Assembly (NCBI RefSeq): GCF_031143425.1
Contig: NW_027149992.1
Location: 62,001-126,000 of the forward strand
Length of the DNA: 64,000 nucleotides
Reading direction: 5' to 3'
Source: Pleurodeles waltl
Taxonomy: Eukaryota > Chordata > Amphibia > Caudata > Salamandridae
Part shown: one piece after another, positions 28,060 to 41,769 of the stretch
Layout of the letters: each line of letters begins with the position of its first letter
Numbering within the stretch: the first letter of the stretch is position 1
Notes under the pieces: generated by a model
What the model was told of the DNA's origin: nothing
What the model saw: only the letters and a program-made list of their open reading frames with translations
Databases searched by the model: none
Made by a program: the position numbers and the translations under genes

Positions 28060-31000
28060 GTGACTTGTGTGGCTCGGACCAGGTTCTGTTACCCAGAATC
28101 CTTTGCAAACCTCAAAATTTGGCTAAAAAAACACAGGTTCCTCAAATTTCTGTGGCAGAAAGTTCTGGAATCTGAGAGGAGCCACAAATTTCCTTAAACC
28201 CAGCGTTCCCCCACGTCTCCCGACAAAAATGATACCTCACTTGTGTGGGTAGGCCTAGCGCCTGCGACAGGAAACGCCCCAAAGCGCAACGTGGACACAT
28301 CCAATTTTTTTTAAAGAAAACAGAGGTGTTTTTTGCAAAGTGCCTACCTGTAGATTTTGGCCTGTAGCTCAGTCGCCACCTAGGGAAACCTACCAAACCT
28401 GTGCATTTCTGAAAACTAGAGACCTAGGGGAATCCAAGATGGGGTGACTTGTGTGGCTCGGACCAGGTTCTGTTACCCAGAATCCTTTGCAAACCTCAAA
28501 ATTTGGCTAAAAAAACACATGTTCCTCAAATTTCTGTGGAAGAAAGTTCTGGAATCTGAGAGGAGCCACAAATTTCCTTCCACCCAGCGTTCCCCCACGT
28601 CTCCCGATAAAAATGGTACCTCACTTGTGTGGGTAGGCCTAACGCCCGCGACAGCAAACGCCCCAAAGCGCAATGTGGACACATCCAATTTTTTTAAAGA
28701 AAACAGAGTTGTTTTTTGCAAAGTGCCTACCTGTAGATTTTGGCCTGTAGCTCAGCCGCCACCTAGGTAAACCTACCAAACCTGTGCATTTCTGAAAACT
28801 AGAGACCTAGGGGAATCCAAGATGGGGTGACTTGTGTGGCTCGGACCAGGTTCTGTTACCCAGAATCCTTTGCAAACCTCAAAATTTGGCTATAAAAACA
28901 CATGTTCCTCACATTTCTGTGGCAGAAAGTTCTGGAATCTCAGAGGAGCCACGAATTTCCTTCCACCCAGCGTTCCCCCACGTCTCCCGATAAAAATGAT
29001 ACCTCACTTGTGTGGGTAGGACTAGCGCCCGTGACAGGAAACGCCCCAAAGCGCAACGTGGACACATCCAAATTTTAGAAAGAAAACAGAGGTGTTTTTT
29101 GCAAAGTGCCTACCTGTAGATTTTGGCCTGTAGCTCAGCCGCCACCTAGGGAAACCTACCAAACCTGTGCATTTCTGACAACTAGAGACCTAGGGGAATC
29201 CAAGATGGGGTGACTTGTGTGGCTCGGACCAGGTTCTGTTACCCAGAATCCTTTGCAAACCTCAAAATTTGGCCAAAAAAAACATGTTCCTCACATTTCT
29301 GTGGCAGAAAGTTCTGGAATCTGAGAGGAGCCACAAATTTCCTCCCACCCAGCGTTCCCCCACGTCTCCCGATAAAAATGGTACCTCACTTGTGTGGGTA
29401 GGACTAACGCCCGCGACAGCAAACGCCCCAAAGCGCAACGTGGACACATCCAATTTTTTGAAAGAAAACAGATGTGTTTTTTGCAAAGTGCCTACCTGTA
29501 GATTTTGGCCTGTAGCTCAGCCGCCACCTAGGTAAACCTACCAAACCTGTGCATTTCTGAAAACTAGAGACCTAGGGGAATCCAAGATGGGGTGACTTGT
29601 GTGGCTCGGACCAGGTTCTGTTACCCAGAATCCTTTGCAAACCTCAAAATTGGGCTAAAAAAACACATGTTCCTCACATTTCTGTGGCAGAAAGTTCTGG
29701 AATCTGAGAGGAGCCACAAATTTCCTTCCACCCAACGTTCCCCCACGTCTCCCGATAAAAATGATACCTCACTTGTGTGGGTAGGCCTAGCGCCCGCGAC
29801 CGGAAACGCCCCAAAGTGCAACGTGGACACATCCAAATTTTTTAAAGAAAACAGAGGTGTTTTTTGCAAAGTGCCTACCTGTAGATTTTGGCCTGTAGCT
29901 CAGCCGTCACCTAGGGAAACCTACCAAACCTGTGCATTTCTGAAAACTAGAGACCTAGGGGAATCCAAGATGGGGTGACTTGTGTGGCTCGGACCAGGTT
30001 CTGTTACACAGAATCCTTTGCAAACCTCAAAATGTGGCTAAAAAAACACATGTTCCTCACATTTCTGTGGCAGAAAGTTCTGGAATCTGAGAGGAGCCAC
30101 AAGTTTCCTTCCACCCAGCGTTCCACCACGTCTCCCGATAAAAATGATACCTCGTTTGTGTGGGTAGGCCTAGCGCCCGCGACAGGAAACGCCCCAAAGC
30201 GCAACGTGGACACATAAAAGTTTTTGAAAGAAAACAGAGGTGTTTATTGCAAAGTGCCTACCTGTCGATTTTGGCCTCTAGCTCAGCCGCCACCTAGCGA
30301 AACCTACCAAACCTGTTCATTTCTGAAAACTAGAGACCTAGCGGAATCCATGATGGGGTGACTTGTGTGGCTCGGACCAGGTTCTGTTACCCAGAATCCT
30401 TTGCAAACCTCAAAATGTGGCTAAAAAAACACATGTTCCTCACATTTCTGTGGCAGAAAGTTCTGGAATCTGAGAGGAGCCACAAATTACCTTCCACCCA
30501 GCGTTCCCCCACGTCTCCCGATAAAAATGATACCTCACTTGTGTGGGTAGGTCTAGCGCCCACGATAGGAAACGCCCCAAAGCGCAACGTGGACAGATCC
30601 AAATTTTTGAAAGAAAACAGAGGTGTTTTTTGCAAAGTGACTACCTGTAGATTTTGGCCTGTAGCTCAGCCACCACCTAGGGAAACCTACCAAACCTGTG
30701 CATTTATGAAAACTAGAGACCTAGGGGAATCCAAGATGGGGAGACTTGTGTGGTTCGGACCAGGTTCTGTTACACAGAATTCTTTGCAAACCTCAAAATT
30801 TGGCTAAAAAAACACATGTGCCTCACATTTCTGTGGCAGAAAGTTCTGGAATCTGAGAGGAGCCACAAATTTCCTTCCACCCAGCGTTCCCCCACATCTC
30901 CCGATAAAAATGATACCTCACTTTTGTGGGTAGGCCTAGCGCCCGCGACAGGAAATGCCCCAAAGCGCAACGTGGACAGATCCAATTTTTTTAAAGAAAA

Positions 31001-32272
31001 CAGAGGTGTTTTTTGCAAAGTGCCTACCTGTAGATTTTGGCCTGTAGCTCAGCCACCACCTAGGGAAACCTACCAAACCTGTGCATTTCTGAAAACTAGA
31101 GACCTAGGGGAATCCAAGATGGGGTGACTTGTGTGGCTCGGACCAGGTTCTGTTACACAGAATCCTTTGCAAACCTCAAAATTTGGCTAAAAAAACACAT
31201 GTTCCTCACATTTCTGTGGCAGAAAGTTCTGGAATCTGAGAGGAGCCACAAGTTTCCTTCCACCCAGCGTTCCACCACGTCTCCCGATAAAAATGATACC
31301 TCGTTTGTGTGGGTAGGCCTAGCGCCCGCGACAGGAAACGCCCCAAAGCGCAACGTGGACACATAAAAGTTTTTGAAAGAAAACAGAGGTGTTTATTGCA
31401 AAGTGCCTACCTGTCGATTTTGGCCTCTAGCTCAGCCGCCACCTAGCGAAACCTACCAAACCTGTGCATTTCTGAAAACTAGAGACCTAGCGGAATCCAA
31501 GATGGGGTGACTTGTGTGGCTCGGACCAGGTTCTGTTACCCAGAATCCTTTGCAAACCTCAAAATGTGGCTAAAAAAACACATGTTCCTCACATTTCTGT
31601 GGCAGAAAGTTCTGGAATCTGAGAGGAGCCACAAATTACCTTCCACCCAGCGTTCCCCCACGTCTCCCGATAAAAATGATACCTCACTTGTGTGGGTAGG
31701 CCTAGCGCCCACGATAGGAAACGCCCCAAAGCGCAACGTGGACAGATCCAAATTTTTGAAAGAAAACAGAGGTGTTTTTTGCAAAGTGACTACCTGTAGA
31801 TTTTGGCCTGTAGCTCAGCCACCACCTAGGGAAACCTACCAAACCTGTGCATTTATGAAAACTAGAGACCTAGGGGAATCCAAGATGGGGAGACTTGTGT
31901 GGTTCGGACCAGGTTCTGTTACACAGAATCCTTTGCAAACCTCAAAATTTGGCTAAAAAAACACATGTGCCTCACATTTCTGTGGCAGAAAGTTCTGGAA
32001 TCTGAGAGGAGCCACAAATTTCCTTCCACCCAGCGTTCCCCCACGTCTCCCGATAAAAATGATACCTCACTTTTGTGGGTAGGCCTAGCGCCCGCGACAG
32101 GAAATGCCCCAAAGCGCAACGTGGACAGATCCAATTTTTTTAAAGAAAACAGAGGTGTTTTTTGCAAAGTGCCTACCTGTAGATTTTGGCCTGTAGCTCA
32201 GCCACCACCTAGGGAAACCTACCAAACCTGTGCATTTCTGAAAACTAGAGACCTAGGGGAATCCAAGATGGG
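28060..32272. repeat. Satellite HOR unit, 11-mer A-B-C-D-E1-G1-H-F-G2-H-F
   Basis: Eleven monomers, 4,213 bp. The A monomer has the eight-T run (28305-28312, 384 bp). The D monomer at 29210 is 382 bp, with a run of eight A followed by catg where other D copies have seven A and cacatg. The following B has gcaatgtgg, linking this unit to the block at 16546. Confidence 0.91.
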
Positions 32273-35200
32273 GTGACTTGTGTGGCTCGGACCAGGTTCT
32301 GTTACCCAGAATCCTTTGCAAACCTCAAAATTTGGCTAAAAAAACACAGGTTCCTCAAATTTCTGTGGCAGAAAGTTCTGGAATCTGAGAGGAGCCACAA
32401 ATTTCCTTAAACCCAGCGTTCCCCCACGTCTCCCGACAAAAATGATACCTCACTTGTGTGGGTAGGCCTAGCGCCTGCGACAGGAAACGCCCCAAAGCGC
32501 AACGTGGACACATCCAATTTTTTTAAAGAAAACAGAGGTGTTTTTTGCAAAGTGCCTACCTGTAGATTTTGGCCTGTAGCTCAGTCGCCACCTAGGGAAA
32601 CCTACCAAACCTGTGCATTTCTGAAAACTAGAGACCTAGGGGAATCCAAGATGGGGTGACTTGTGTGGCTCGGACCAGGTTCTGTTACCCAGAATCCTTT
32701 GCAAACCTCAAAATTTGGCTAAAAAAACACATGTTCCTCAAATTTCTGTGGAAGAAAGTTCTGGAATCTGAGAGGAGCCACAAATTTCCTTCCACCCAGC
32801 GTTCCCCCACGTCTCCCGATAAAAATGGTACCTCACTTGTGTGGGTAGGCCTAACGCCCGCGACAGCAAACGCCCCAAAGCGCAACGTGGACACATCCAA
32901 TTTTTTGAAAGAAAACAGAGTTGTTTTTTGCAAAGTGCCTACCTGTAGATTTTGGCCTGTAGCTCAGCCGCCACCTAGGTAAACCTACCAAACCTGTGCA
33001 TTTCTGAAAACTAGAGACCTAGGGGAATCCAAGATGGGGTGACTTGTGTGGCTCGGACCAGGTTCTGTTACCCAGAATCCTTTGCAAACCTCAAAATTTG
33101 GCTATAAAAACACATGTTCCTCACATTTCTGTGGCAGAAAGTTCTGGAATCTCAGAGGAGCCACGAATTTCCTTCCACCCAGCGTTCCCCCACGTCTCCC
33201 GATAAAAATGATACCTCACTTGTGTGGGTAGGACTAGCGCCCGTGACAGGAAACGCCCCAAAGCGCAACGTGGACACATCCAAATTTTAGAAAGAAAACA
33301 GAGGTGTTTTTTGCAAAGTGCCTACCTGTAGATTTTGGCCTGTAGCTCAGTCGCCACCTAGGGAAACCTACCAAACCTGTGCATTTCTGACAACTAGAGA
33401 CCTAGGGGAATCCAAGATGGGGTGACTTGTGTGGCTCGGACCAGGTTCTGTTACCCAGAATCCTTTGCAAACCTCAAAATTTGGCCAAAAAAACACATGT
33501 TCCTCACATTTGTGTGGCAGAAAGTTCTGGAATCTGAGAGGAGCCACAAATTTCCTTCCACCCAGCGTTCCCCCACGTCTCCCGATAAAAATGGTACCTC
33601 ACTTGTGTGGGTAGGACTAACGCCCGCGACAGCAAACGCCCCAAAGCGCAACGTGGACACATCCAATTTTTTGAAAGAAAACAGATGTGTTTTTTGCAAA
33701 GTGCCTACCTGTAGATTTTGGCCTGTAGCTCAGCCGCCACCTAGGTAAACCTACCAAACCTGTGCATTTCTGAAAACTAGAGACCTAGGGGAATCCAAGA
33801 TGGGGTGACTTGTGTGGCTCGGACCAGGTTCTGTTACCCAGAATCCTTTGCAAACCTCAAAATTGGGCTAAAAAAACACATGTTCCTCACATTTCTGTGG
33901 CAGAAAGTTCTGGAATCTGAGAGGAGCCACAAATTTCCTTCCACCCAACGTTCCCCCACGTCTCCCGATAAAAATGATACCTCACTTGTGTGGGTAGGCC
34001 TAGCGCCCGCGACCGGAAACGCCCCAAAGCGCAACGTGGACACATCCAATTTTTTTAAAGAAAACAGAGGTGTTTTTTGCAAAGTGCCTACCTGTAGATT
34101 TTGGCCTGTAGCTCTGCCGCCACCTAGGGAAACCTACCAAACCTGTGCATTTCTGAAAACTAGAGACCTAGGGGAATCCAAGATGGGGTGACTTGTGTGG
34201 CTCGGACCAGATTCTGTTACCCAGAATCCTTTGCAAACCTCAAAATTTGGCTAAAAAAACACATGTTCCTCACATTTCTGTGGCAGAAACTTCTGGAATC
34301 TGAGAGGAGCCACAAATTTCCTTCCACCCAGCATTCCCCCACGTCTCCCGATAAAAATGATACCTCACTTGTGTGGGTAGGCCCAGCGCCCGCAACAGGA
34401 AACGCCCCAAAGTGCAACGTGGACACATCCAAATTTTTGAAAGAAAACAGAGGTGTTTTTTGCAAAGTGCCTACCTGTAGATTTTGGCCTGTAGTTCAGC
34501 CGCCACCTAGGGAAACCTACCAAACCTGTGCATTTCTGAAAACTAGAGACCTAGGGGAATCCAAGATGGGGTGACTTGTGTGGCTCGGACCAGGTTCTGT
34601 TACACAGAATCCTTTGCAAACCTGAAAATTGGGCTAAAAAAGCACATGTTCCTCACATTTCTGTGGCAGAAAGTTCTGGAATCTGAGAGGAGCCACAAGT
34701 TTCCTTCCACCCAGCGTTCCACCACGTCTCCCGATAAAAATGATACCTCATTTGTGTGGGTAGGCCTAGCGCCTGCGACAGGAAACGCCCCAAAGCGCAA
34801 CGTGGACACATCCAATTTTTTTAAAGAAAACAGAGGTGTTTTTTGCAAAGTGCCTACCTGTAGATTTTGGCCTGTAGCTCAGTCGCCACCTAGGGAAACC
34901 TACCAAACCTGTGCATTTCTGAAAACTAGAGACCTAGGGGAATCCAAGATGGGGTGACTTGTGTGGCTCGGACCAGGTTCTGTTTCCCAGAATCCTTTGC
35001 AAACCTCAAAATTTGGCTAAAAAAACACATGTTCCTCAAATTTCTGTGGAAGAAAGTTCTGGAATCTGAGAGGAGCCACAAATTTCCTTCCACCCAGCGT
35101 TCCCCCACGTCTCCCGATAAAAATGGTACCTCACTTGTGTGGGTAGGCCTAACGCCCGCGACAGCAAACGCCCCAAAGCGCAACGTGGACACATCCAATT

Positions 35201-36868
35201 TTTTGAAAGAAAACAGAGTTGTTTTTTGCAAAGTGCCTACCTGTAGATTTTGGCCTGTAGCTCAGCCGCCACCTAGGTAAACCTACCAAACCTGTGCATT
35301 TCTGAAAACTAGAGACCTAGGGGAATCCAAGATGGGGTGACTTGTGTGGCTCGGACCAGGTTCTGTTACCCAGAATCCTTTGCAAACCTCAAAATTTGGC
35401 TATAAAAACACATGTTCCTCACATTTCTGTGGCAGAAAGTTCTGGAATCTCAGAGGAGCCACGAATTTCCTTCCACCCAGCGTTCCCCCACGTCTCCCGA
35501 TAAAAATGATACCTCACTTGTGTGGGTAGGACTAGCGCCCGTGACAGGAAACGCCCCAAAGCGCAACGTGGACACATCCAAATTTTAGAAAGAAAACAGA
35601 GGTGTTTTTTGCAAAGTGCCTACCTGTAGATTTTGGCCTGTAGCTCAGCCGCCACCTAGGGAAACCTACCAAACCTGTGCATTTCTGACAACTAGAGACC
35701 TAGGGGAATCCAAGATGGGGTGACTTGTGTGGCTCGGACCAGGTTCTGTTACCCAGAATCCTTTGCAAACCTCAAAATTTGGCCAAAAAAACACATGTTC
35801 CTCACATTTCTGTGGCAGAAAGTTCTGGAATCTGAGAGGAGCCACAAATTTCCTTCCACCCAGCGTTCCCCCACGTCTCCCGATAAAAATGGTACCTCAC
35901 TTGTGTGGGTAGGACTAACGCCCCGGACAGCAAACGCCCCAAAGCGCAACGTGGACACATCCAATTTTTTGAAAGAAAACAGATGTGTTTTTTGCAAAGT
36001 GCCTACCTGTAGATTTTGGCCTGTAGCTCAGCCGCCACCTAGGTAAACCTACCAAACCTGTGCATTTCTGAAAACTAGAGACCTAGGGGAATCCAAGATG
36101 GGGTGACTTGTGTGGCTCGGACCAGGTTCTGTTACCCAGAATCCTTTGCAAACCTCAAAATTGGGCTAAAAAAACACATGTTCCTCACATTTCTGTGGCA
36201 GAAAGTTCTGGAATCTGAGAGGAGCCACAAATTTCCTTCCACCCAACGTTCCCCCACGTCTCCCGATAAAAATGATACCTCACTTGTGTGGGTAGGCCTA
36301 GCGCCCGCGACCGGAAACGCCCCAAAGCGCAACGTGGACACATCCAATTTTTTTAAAGAAAACAGAGGTGTTTTTTGCAAAGTGCCTACCTGTAGATTTT
36401 GGCCTGTAGCTCTGCCGCCACCTAGGGAAACCTACCAAACCTGTGCATTTCTGAAAACTAGAGACCTAGGGGAATCCAAGATGGGGTGACTTGTGTGGCT
36501 CGGACCAGATTCTGTTACCCAGAATCCTTTGCAAACCTCAAAATTTGGCTAAAAAAACACATGTTCCTCACATTTCTGTGGCAGAAACTTCTGGAATCTG
36601 AGAGGAGCCACAAATTTCCTTCCACCCAGCATTCCCCCACGTCTCCCGATAAAAATGATACCTCACTTGTGTGGGTAGGCCCAGCGCCCGCAACAGGAAA
36701 CGCCCCAAAGTGCAACGTGGACACATCCAAATTTTTGAAAGAAAACAGAGGTGTTTTTTGCAAAGTGCCTACCTGTAGATTTTGGCCTGTAGTTCAGCCG
36801 CCACCTAGGGAAACCTACCAAACCTGTGCATTTCTGAAAACTAGAGACCTAGGGGAATCCAAGATGGG
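32273..36868. repeat. Satellite 12-mer block, A-B-C-D-E2-I-J-B-C-D-E2-I
   Basis: Twelve exact 383-bp monomers. The first ten match the start of the 17-mer at 19611; then E2-I is used again instead of E1-G1, so the six-monomer insert appears to be starting a second round. Confidence 0.88.
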
Positions 36869-39800
36869 GTGACTTGTGTGGCTCGGACCAGGTTCTGTTA
36901 CACAGAATCCTTTGCAAACCTCAAAATTGGGCTAAAAAAGCACATGTTCCTCACATTTCTGTGGCAGAAAGTTCTGGAATCTGAGAGGAGCCACAAGTTT
37001 CCTTCCACCCAGCGTTCCACCACGTCTCCCGATAAAAATGATACCTCATTTGTGTGGGTAGGCCTAGCGCCCGTGACAGGAAACGCCCCAAAGCGCAACG
37101 TGGACACATCAACATTTTTGAAAGAAAACAGAGGTGTTTATTGCAAAGTGCCTACCTGTAGATTTTGGCCTGTAGCTCAGCCTCCACCTAGGGAAACCTA
37201 CCAAACCTGTGCATTTCTGAAAACTAGAGACCTAGGGGAATCCAAGATGGGGAGACTTGTGTGGCTCGGACCAGGTGCTGTTACCCAGAATCCTTTGCAA
37301 ACCTCAAAATTTGGCTAAAAAAACACATGTGCCTCACATTTCTGTGGCAGAAAGTTCTGGAATCTGAGAGGAGCCACAAATTTCCTTCCACCCAGCGTTC
37401 CCCCACGTCTCCCGATAAAAATGATACCTCACTTTTGTGGGTAGGCCTAGCGCCCGCGACAGGAAATGCCCCAAAGCGCAACGTGGACAGATCCAATTTT
37501 TTGAAAGAAAACAGAGGTGTTTTTTGCAAAGTGCCTACCTGTAGATTTTGGCCTGTAGCTCAGCCACCACCTAGGGAAACCTACCAAACCTGTGCATTTC
37601 TGAAAACTAGAGACCTAGGGGAATCCAAGATGGGGTGACTTGTGTGGCTCGGACCAGGTTCTGTTACCCAGAATCCTTTGCAAACCTCAAAATTTGGCTA
37701 AAAAAACACAGGTTCCTCAAATTTCTGTGGCAGAAAGTTCTGGAATCTGAGAGGAGCCACAAATTTCCTTCCACCCAGCGTTCCCCCACGTCTCCCGATA
37801 AAAATGATACCTCACTTGTGTGGGTAGGCCTAGCGCCCGCGACAGGAAACGCCCCAAAGCGCAACGTGGACACATCCAATTTTTTGAAAGAAAACAGAGG
37901 TGTTTTTTGCAAAGTGGCTACCTGTAGATTTTGGCCTGTAGCTCAGCCGCCACCTAGGGTACCCTACCAAACCTGTGCATTTCTGAAAACTAGAGACCTA
38001 GGGGAATCCAAGATGGAGTGACTTGTGTGGCTCGGACCAGGTTCTGTTACCCAGAATCCTTTGCAAACCTCAAAAATTGGCTACAAAAACACATGTTCCT
38101 CAAATTTCTGTGGCAGAAAGTTCTGGAATCTGAGAGGAGCCACACATTTCCTTCCACCCAGCATTCCCCCACGTCTCCCGATAAAAATGATACCTCACTT
38201 GTGTGGGTAGGCCCAGCGCCCGCAACAGGAAACGCCCCAAAGTGCAACGTGGACACATCCAAATTTTTGAAAGAAAACAGAGGTGTTTTTTGCAAAGTGC
38301 CTACCTGTAGATTTTGGCCTGTAGCTCAGCCGCCACCTAGGGAAACCTACCAAACCTGTGCATTTCTGAAAACTAGAGACCTAGGGGAATCCAAGATGGG
38401 GTGACTTGTGTGGCTCGGACCAGGTTCTGTTACCCAGAATCCTTTGCAAACCTCAAATTTGGCTAAAAAAAAACACATGTTCCTCACATTTCTGTGGCAG
38501 AAAGTTCTGGATTCTGACAGGAGCCACAAATTTCCTTCCACCCAACGTTCCCTCACGTCTCCCGATAAAAATGATACCTCGTTTGTGTGGGTAGGCCTAG
38601 CGCCCGCGACAGGAAACGCACAAAAGCGCAACGTGGACACATCCAATTTTTTGAAAGAAAACAGAGGTGTTTTTTGCAAAGTGCCTACCTGTAGATTTTG
38701 GCCTGTAGCTCAGCCGCCACCTAGGGAAACCTACCAAACCTGCTGCATTTCTGACAACTGGAGACCTAGGGGAATCCAAGATGGGGTGACTTGTGTGGCT
38801 CGGACCAGGTTCTGTTACCCAGAATCCTTTGCAAACCTCAAAATTTGGCAAAAAAAACACATGTTCCTCACATTTCTGTGGCAGAAAGTTCTGGAATCTG
38901 AGAGGAGCCACAAATTTCCTTCCACCCAGCGTTCCCCCACGTCTCCCGATAAAAATGGTACCTCACTTGTGTGGGTAGGACTAACGCCCGCGACCGCAAA
39001 CGCCCCAAAGCGCAACGTGGACACATCCAATTTTTTGAAAGAAAACAGATGTGTTTTTTGCAAAGTGCCTACCTGTAGATTTTGGCCTGTAGCTCAGCCG
39101 CCACCTAGGGAAACCTACCAAACCTGTGCATTTCTGAAAACTAGAGACCTAGGGGAATCCAAGATGGGGTGACTTGTGTGGCTCGGACCAGGTTCTGTTA
39201 CCCAGAATCCTTTGCAAACCTCAAATTTGGCTAAAAAAACACATGTTCCTCACATTTCTGTGGCAGAAAGTTCTGGAATCTGAGTGGAGCCACAAATTTC
39301 CTTCCACCCAACGTTCCCTCACGTCTCCCGATAAAAATGATACCTCACTTGTGTGGGTAGGCCTAGCGCCCGCGACCGGAAACGCCCCAAAGCGCAACGT
39401 GGACACATCCAAATTTTTTAAAGAAAACAGAGGTGTTTTTTGCAAAGTGCCTACCTGTAGATTTTGGCCTGTAGGTCAGCCGCCACCTAGGGAAACCTAC
39501 CAAACCTGTGCATTTCTGAAAACTAGAGACCTAGGGGAATCCAAGATGGGGTGACTTGTGTGGCTCGGACCAGGTTCTGTTACACAGAATCCTTTGCAAA
39601 CCTCAAAATTTGGCTAAAAAAACACATGTTCCTCACCTTTCTGTGGCAGAAAGTTCTGGAATCTGAGAGGAGCCACAAGTTTCCTTCCACCCAGCGTTCC
39701 ACCACGTCTCCCGATAAAAATGATACCTCGTTTGTGTGAGTAGGCCTAGCGCCCGCGACAGGAAACGCCCCAAAGCGCAACGTGGACACATCAACATTTT

Positions 39801-41465
39801 TGAAAGAAAACAGAGGTGTTTATTGCAAAGTGCCTACCTGTAGATTTTGGCCTCTAGCTCAGCCGCCACCTAGGGAAACCTACCAAACCTGTGCATTTCT
39901 GAAAACTAGAGACCTAGCGGAATCCAAGATGGGGTGACTTGTGTGGCTCGGACCAGGTTCTGTTACCCAGAATCCTTTGCAAACCTCAAAATGTGGCTAA
40001 AAAAACACATGTTCCTCACATTTCTGTGGCAGAAAGTTCTGGAATCTGAGAGGAGCCACAAATTACCTTCCACCCAGCGTTCCCCCACGTCTCCCGATAA
40101 AAATGATACCTCACTTGTGTGGGTAGGCCTAGCGCCTGCGACAGGAAACGCCCCAAAGCGCAACGTGGACAGATCCAAATTTTTGAAAGAAAACAAAAGT
40201 GTTTTTTGCAAAGTGACTACCTGTAGATTTTGGCCTGTAGCTCAGCCGCCACCTAGGGAAACCTACCAAACCTGTGCATTTCTGAAAACTAGAGACCTAG
40301 AGGAATCCAAGATGGGGAGACTTGTGTGGCTCGGACCAGGTTCTGTTACCGAGAATCCTTTGCAAACCTCAAAATTTGGCTAAAAAAACACATGTGCCTC
40401 ACATTTCTGTGGCAGAAAGTTCTGGAATCTGAGAGGAGCCACAAATTTCCTTCCACCCAGCGTTCCCCCACGTCTCCCGATAAAAATGATACCTCACTTT
40501 TGTGGGTAGGCCTAGCGCCCGCAACAGGAAATGCCCCAAAGCGCAACGTGGACAGATCCAATTTTTTTAAAGAAAACAGAGGTGTTTTTTGCAAAGTGCC
40601 TACCTGTAGATTTTGGCCTGTAGCTCAGCCACCACCTAGGGAAACCTACCAAACCTGTGCATTTCTGAAAACTAGAGACCTAGGGGAATCCAAGATGGGG
40701 TGACTTGTGTGGCTCGGACCAGGTTCTGTTACCCAGAATCCTTTGCAAACCTCAAAATGTGGATAAAAAAACACATGTTCCTCAAATTTCTGTGGAAGAA
40801 AGTTCTGGAATCTGAGAGGAGCCACAAATTTCCTTCCACCCAGCGTTCCCCCACGTCTCCCGATAAAAATGGTACCTCACTTGTGTGGGTAGGCCTAACG
40901 CCCGCGACAGCAAACGCCCCAAAGCGCAACGTGGACACATCCAATTTTTTGAAAGAAAACAGAGTTGTTTTTTGCAAAGTGCCTACCTGTAGATTTTGGC
41001 CTGTAGCTCAGCCGCCACCTAGGTAAACCTACCAAACCTGTGCATTTCTGAAAACTAGAGACCTAGGGGAATCCAAGATGGGGTGACTTGTGTGGCTCGG
41101 ACCAGGTTCTGTTACCCAGAATCCTTTGCAAACCTCAAAATTTGGCTATAAAAACACATGTTCCTCACATTTCTGTGGCAGAAAGTTCTGGAATCTCAGA
41201 GGAGCCACGAATTTCCTTCCACCCAGCGTTCCCCCACGTCTCCCGATAAAAATGATACCTCACTTGTGTGGGTAGGACTAGCGCCCGTGACAGGAAACGC
41301 CCCAAAGCGCAACGTGGACACATCCAAATTTTAGAAAGAAAACAGAGGTGTTTTTTGCAAAGTGCCTACCTGTAGATTTTGGCCTGTAGCTCAGCCGCCA
41401 CCTAGGGAAACCTACCAAACCTGTGCATTTCTGACAACTAGAGACCTAGGGGAATCCAAGATGGG
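36869..41465. repeat. Divergent, irregular satellite stretch of 12 monomers
   Basis: Monomers start at 36869 (K), 37252 (F-like, accaggtgctg), 37635 (L, ctagggtaccc), 38018 (M, aaaattggctacaaaa), 38401 (N, 385 bp), 38786 (D-like, ggcaaaaaaaac), 39169 (E-like, 382 bp), 39551 (G-like), 39934 (H-like, gcctgcgac instead of cacgatagg), 40317 (F-like, ttaccgag), 40700 (B with aatgtggata) and 41083 (C). More private substitutions and length changes occur here than elsewhere on the left. Confidence 0.86.
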
Positions 41466-41769
41466 GTGACTTGTGTGGCTCGGACCAGGTTCTGTTACCC
41501 AGAATCCTTTGCAAACCTCAAAATTTGGCCAAAAAAACACATGTTCCTCACATTTCTGTGGCAGAAAGTTCTGGAATCTGAGAGGAGCCACAAATTTCCT
41601 TCATCCCAGCGTTCCCCCACGTCTCCCGATAAAAATGGTACCTCACTTGTGTGGGTAGGACTAACGCCCGCGACAGCAAACGCCCCAAAGCGCAACGTGG
41701 ACACATCCAATTTTTTGAAAGAAAACAGATGTGTTTTTTGCAAAGTGCCTACCTGTAGATTTTGGCCTG
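41466..41769. repeat. Left part of a D monomer split by the retroelement
   Basis: This 304-bp piece has D markers (ggccaaaaaaac, agatgtgttt) and stops at ttttggcctg. The remaining 79 bp resume at 49187-49265 after the duplicated GCCTG; 304 + 79 = 383, so the insertion removed nothing. Confidence 0.96.
41765..41769. other. Target-site duplication, left copy (GCCTG)
   Basis: The five bases before the LTR (GCCTG) recur directly after the other LTR at 49182-49186. Uninterrupted monomers read ttttggcctgtagctcag with a single GCCTG. A 5-bp duplication is usual for Ty3/Gypsy-type and many retroviral integrases. Confidence 0.95.

Noticed and set aside
38408..39172. 254-residue open frame spanning two monomers
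   Set aside because: It exists only because the N monomer is 385 bp and shifts the frame into the next monomer's open frame; it is chance read-through, not a gene.
75..41465. Repeated open frames of 60-149 residues on both strands of each satellite monomer, with similar 'proteins' throughout
   Set aside because: The monomer is 383 bp, so the frame changes every copy. Open frames occur on both strands and in overlapping frames, starts are often GTG or TTG, and every reading is a direct consequence of the repeat. There is no sign of translation.
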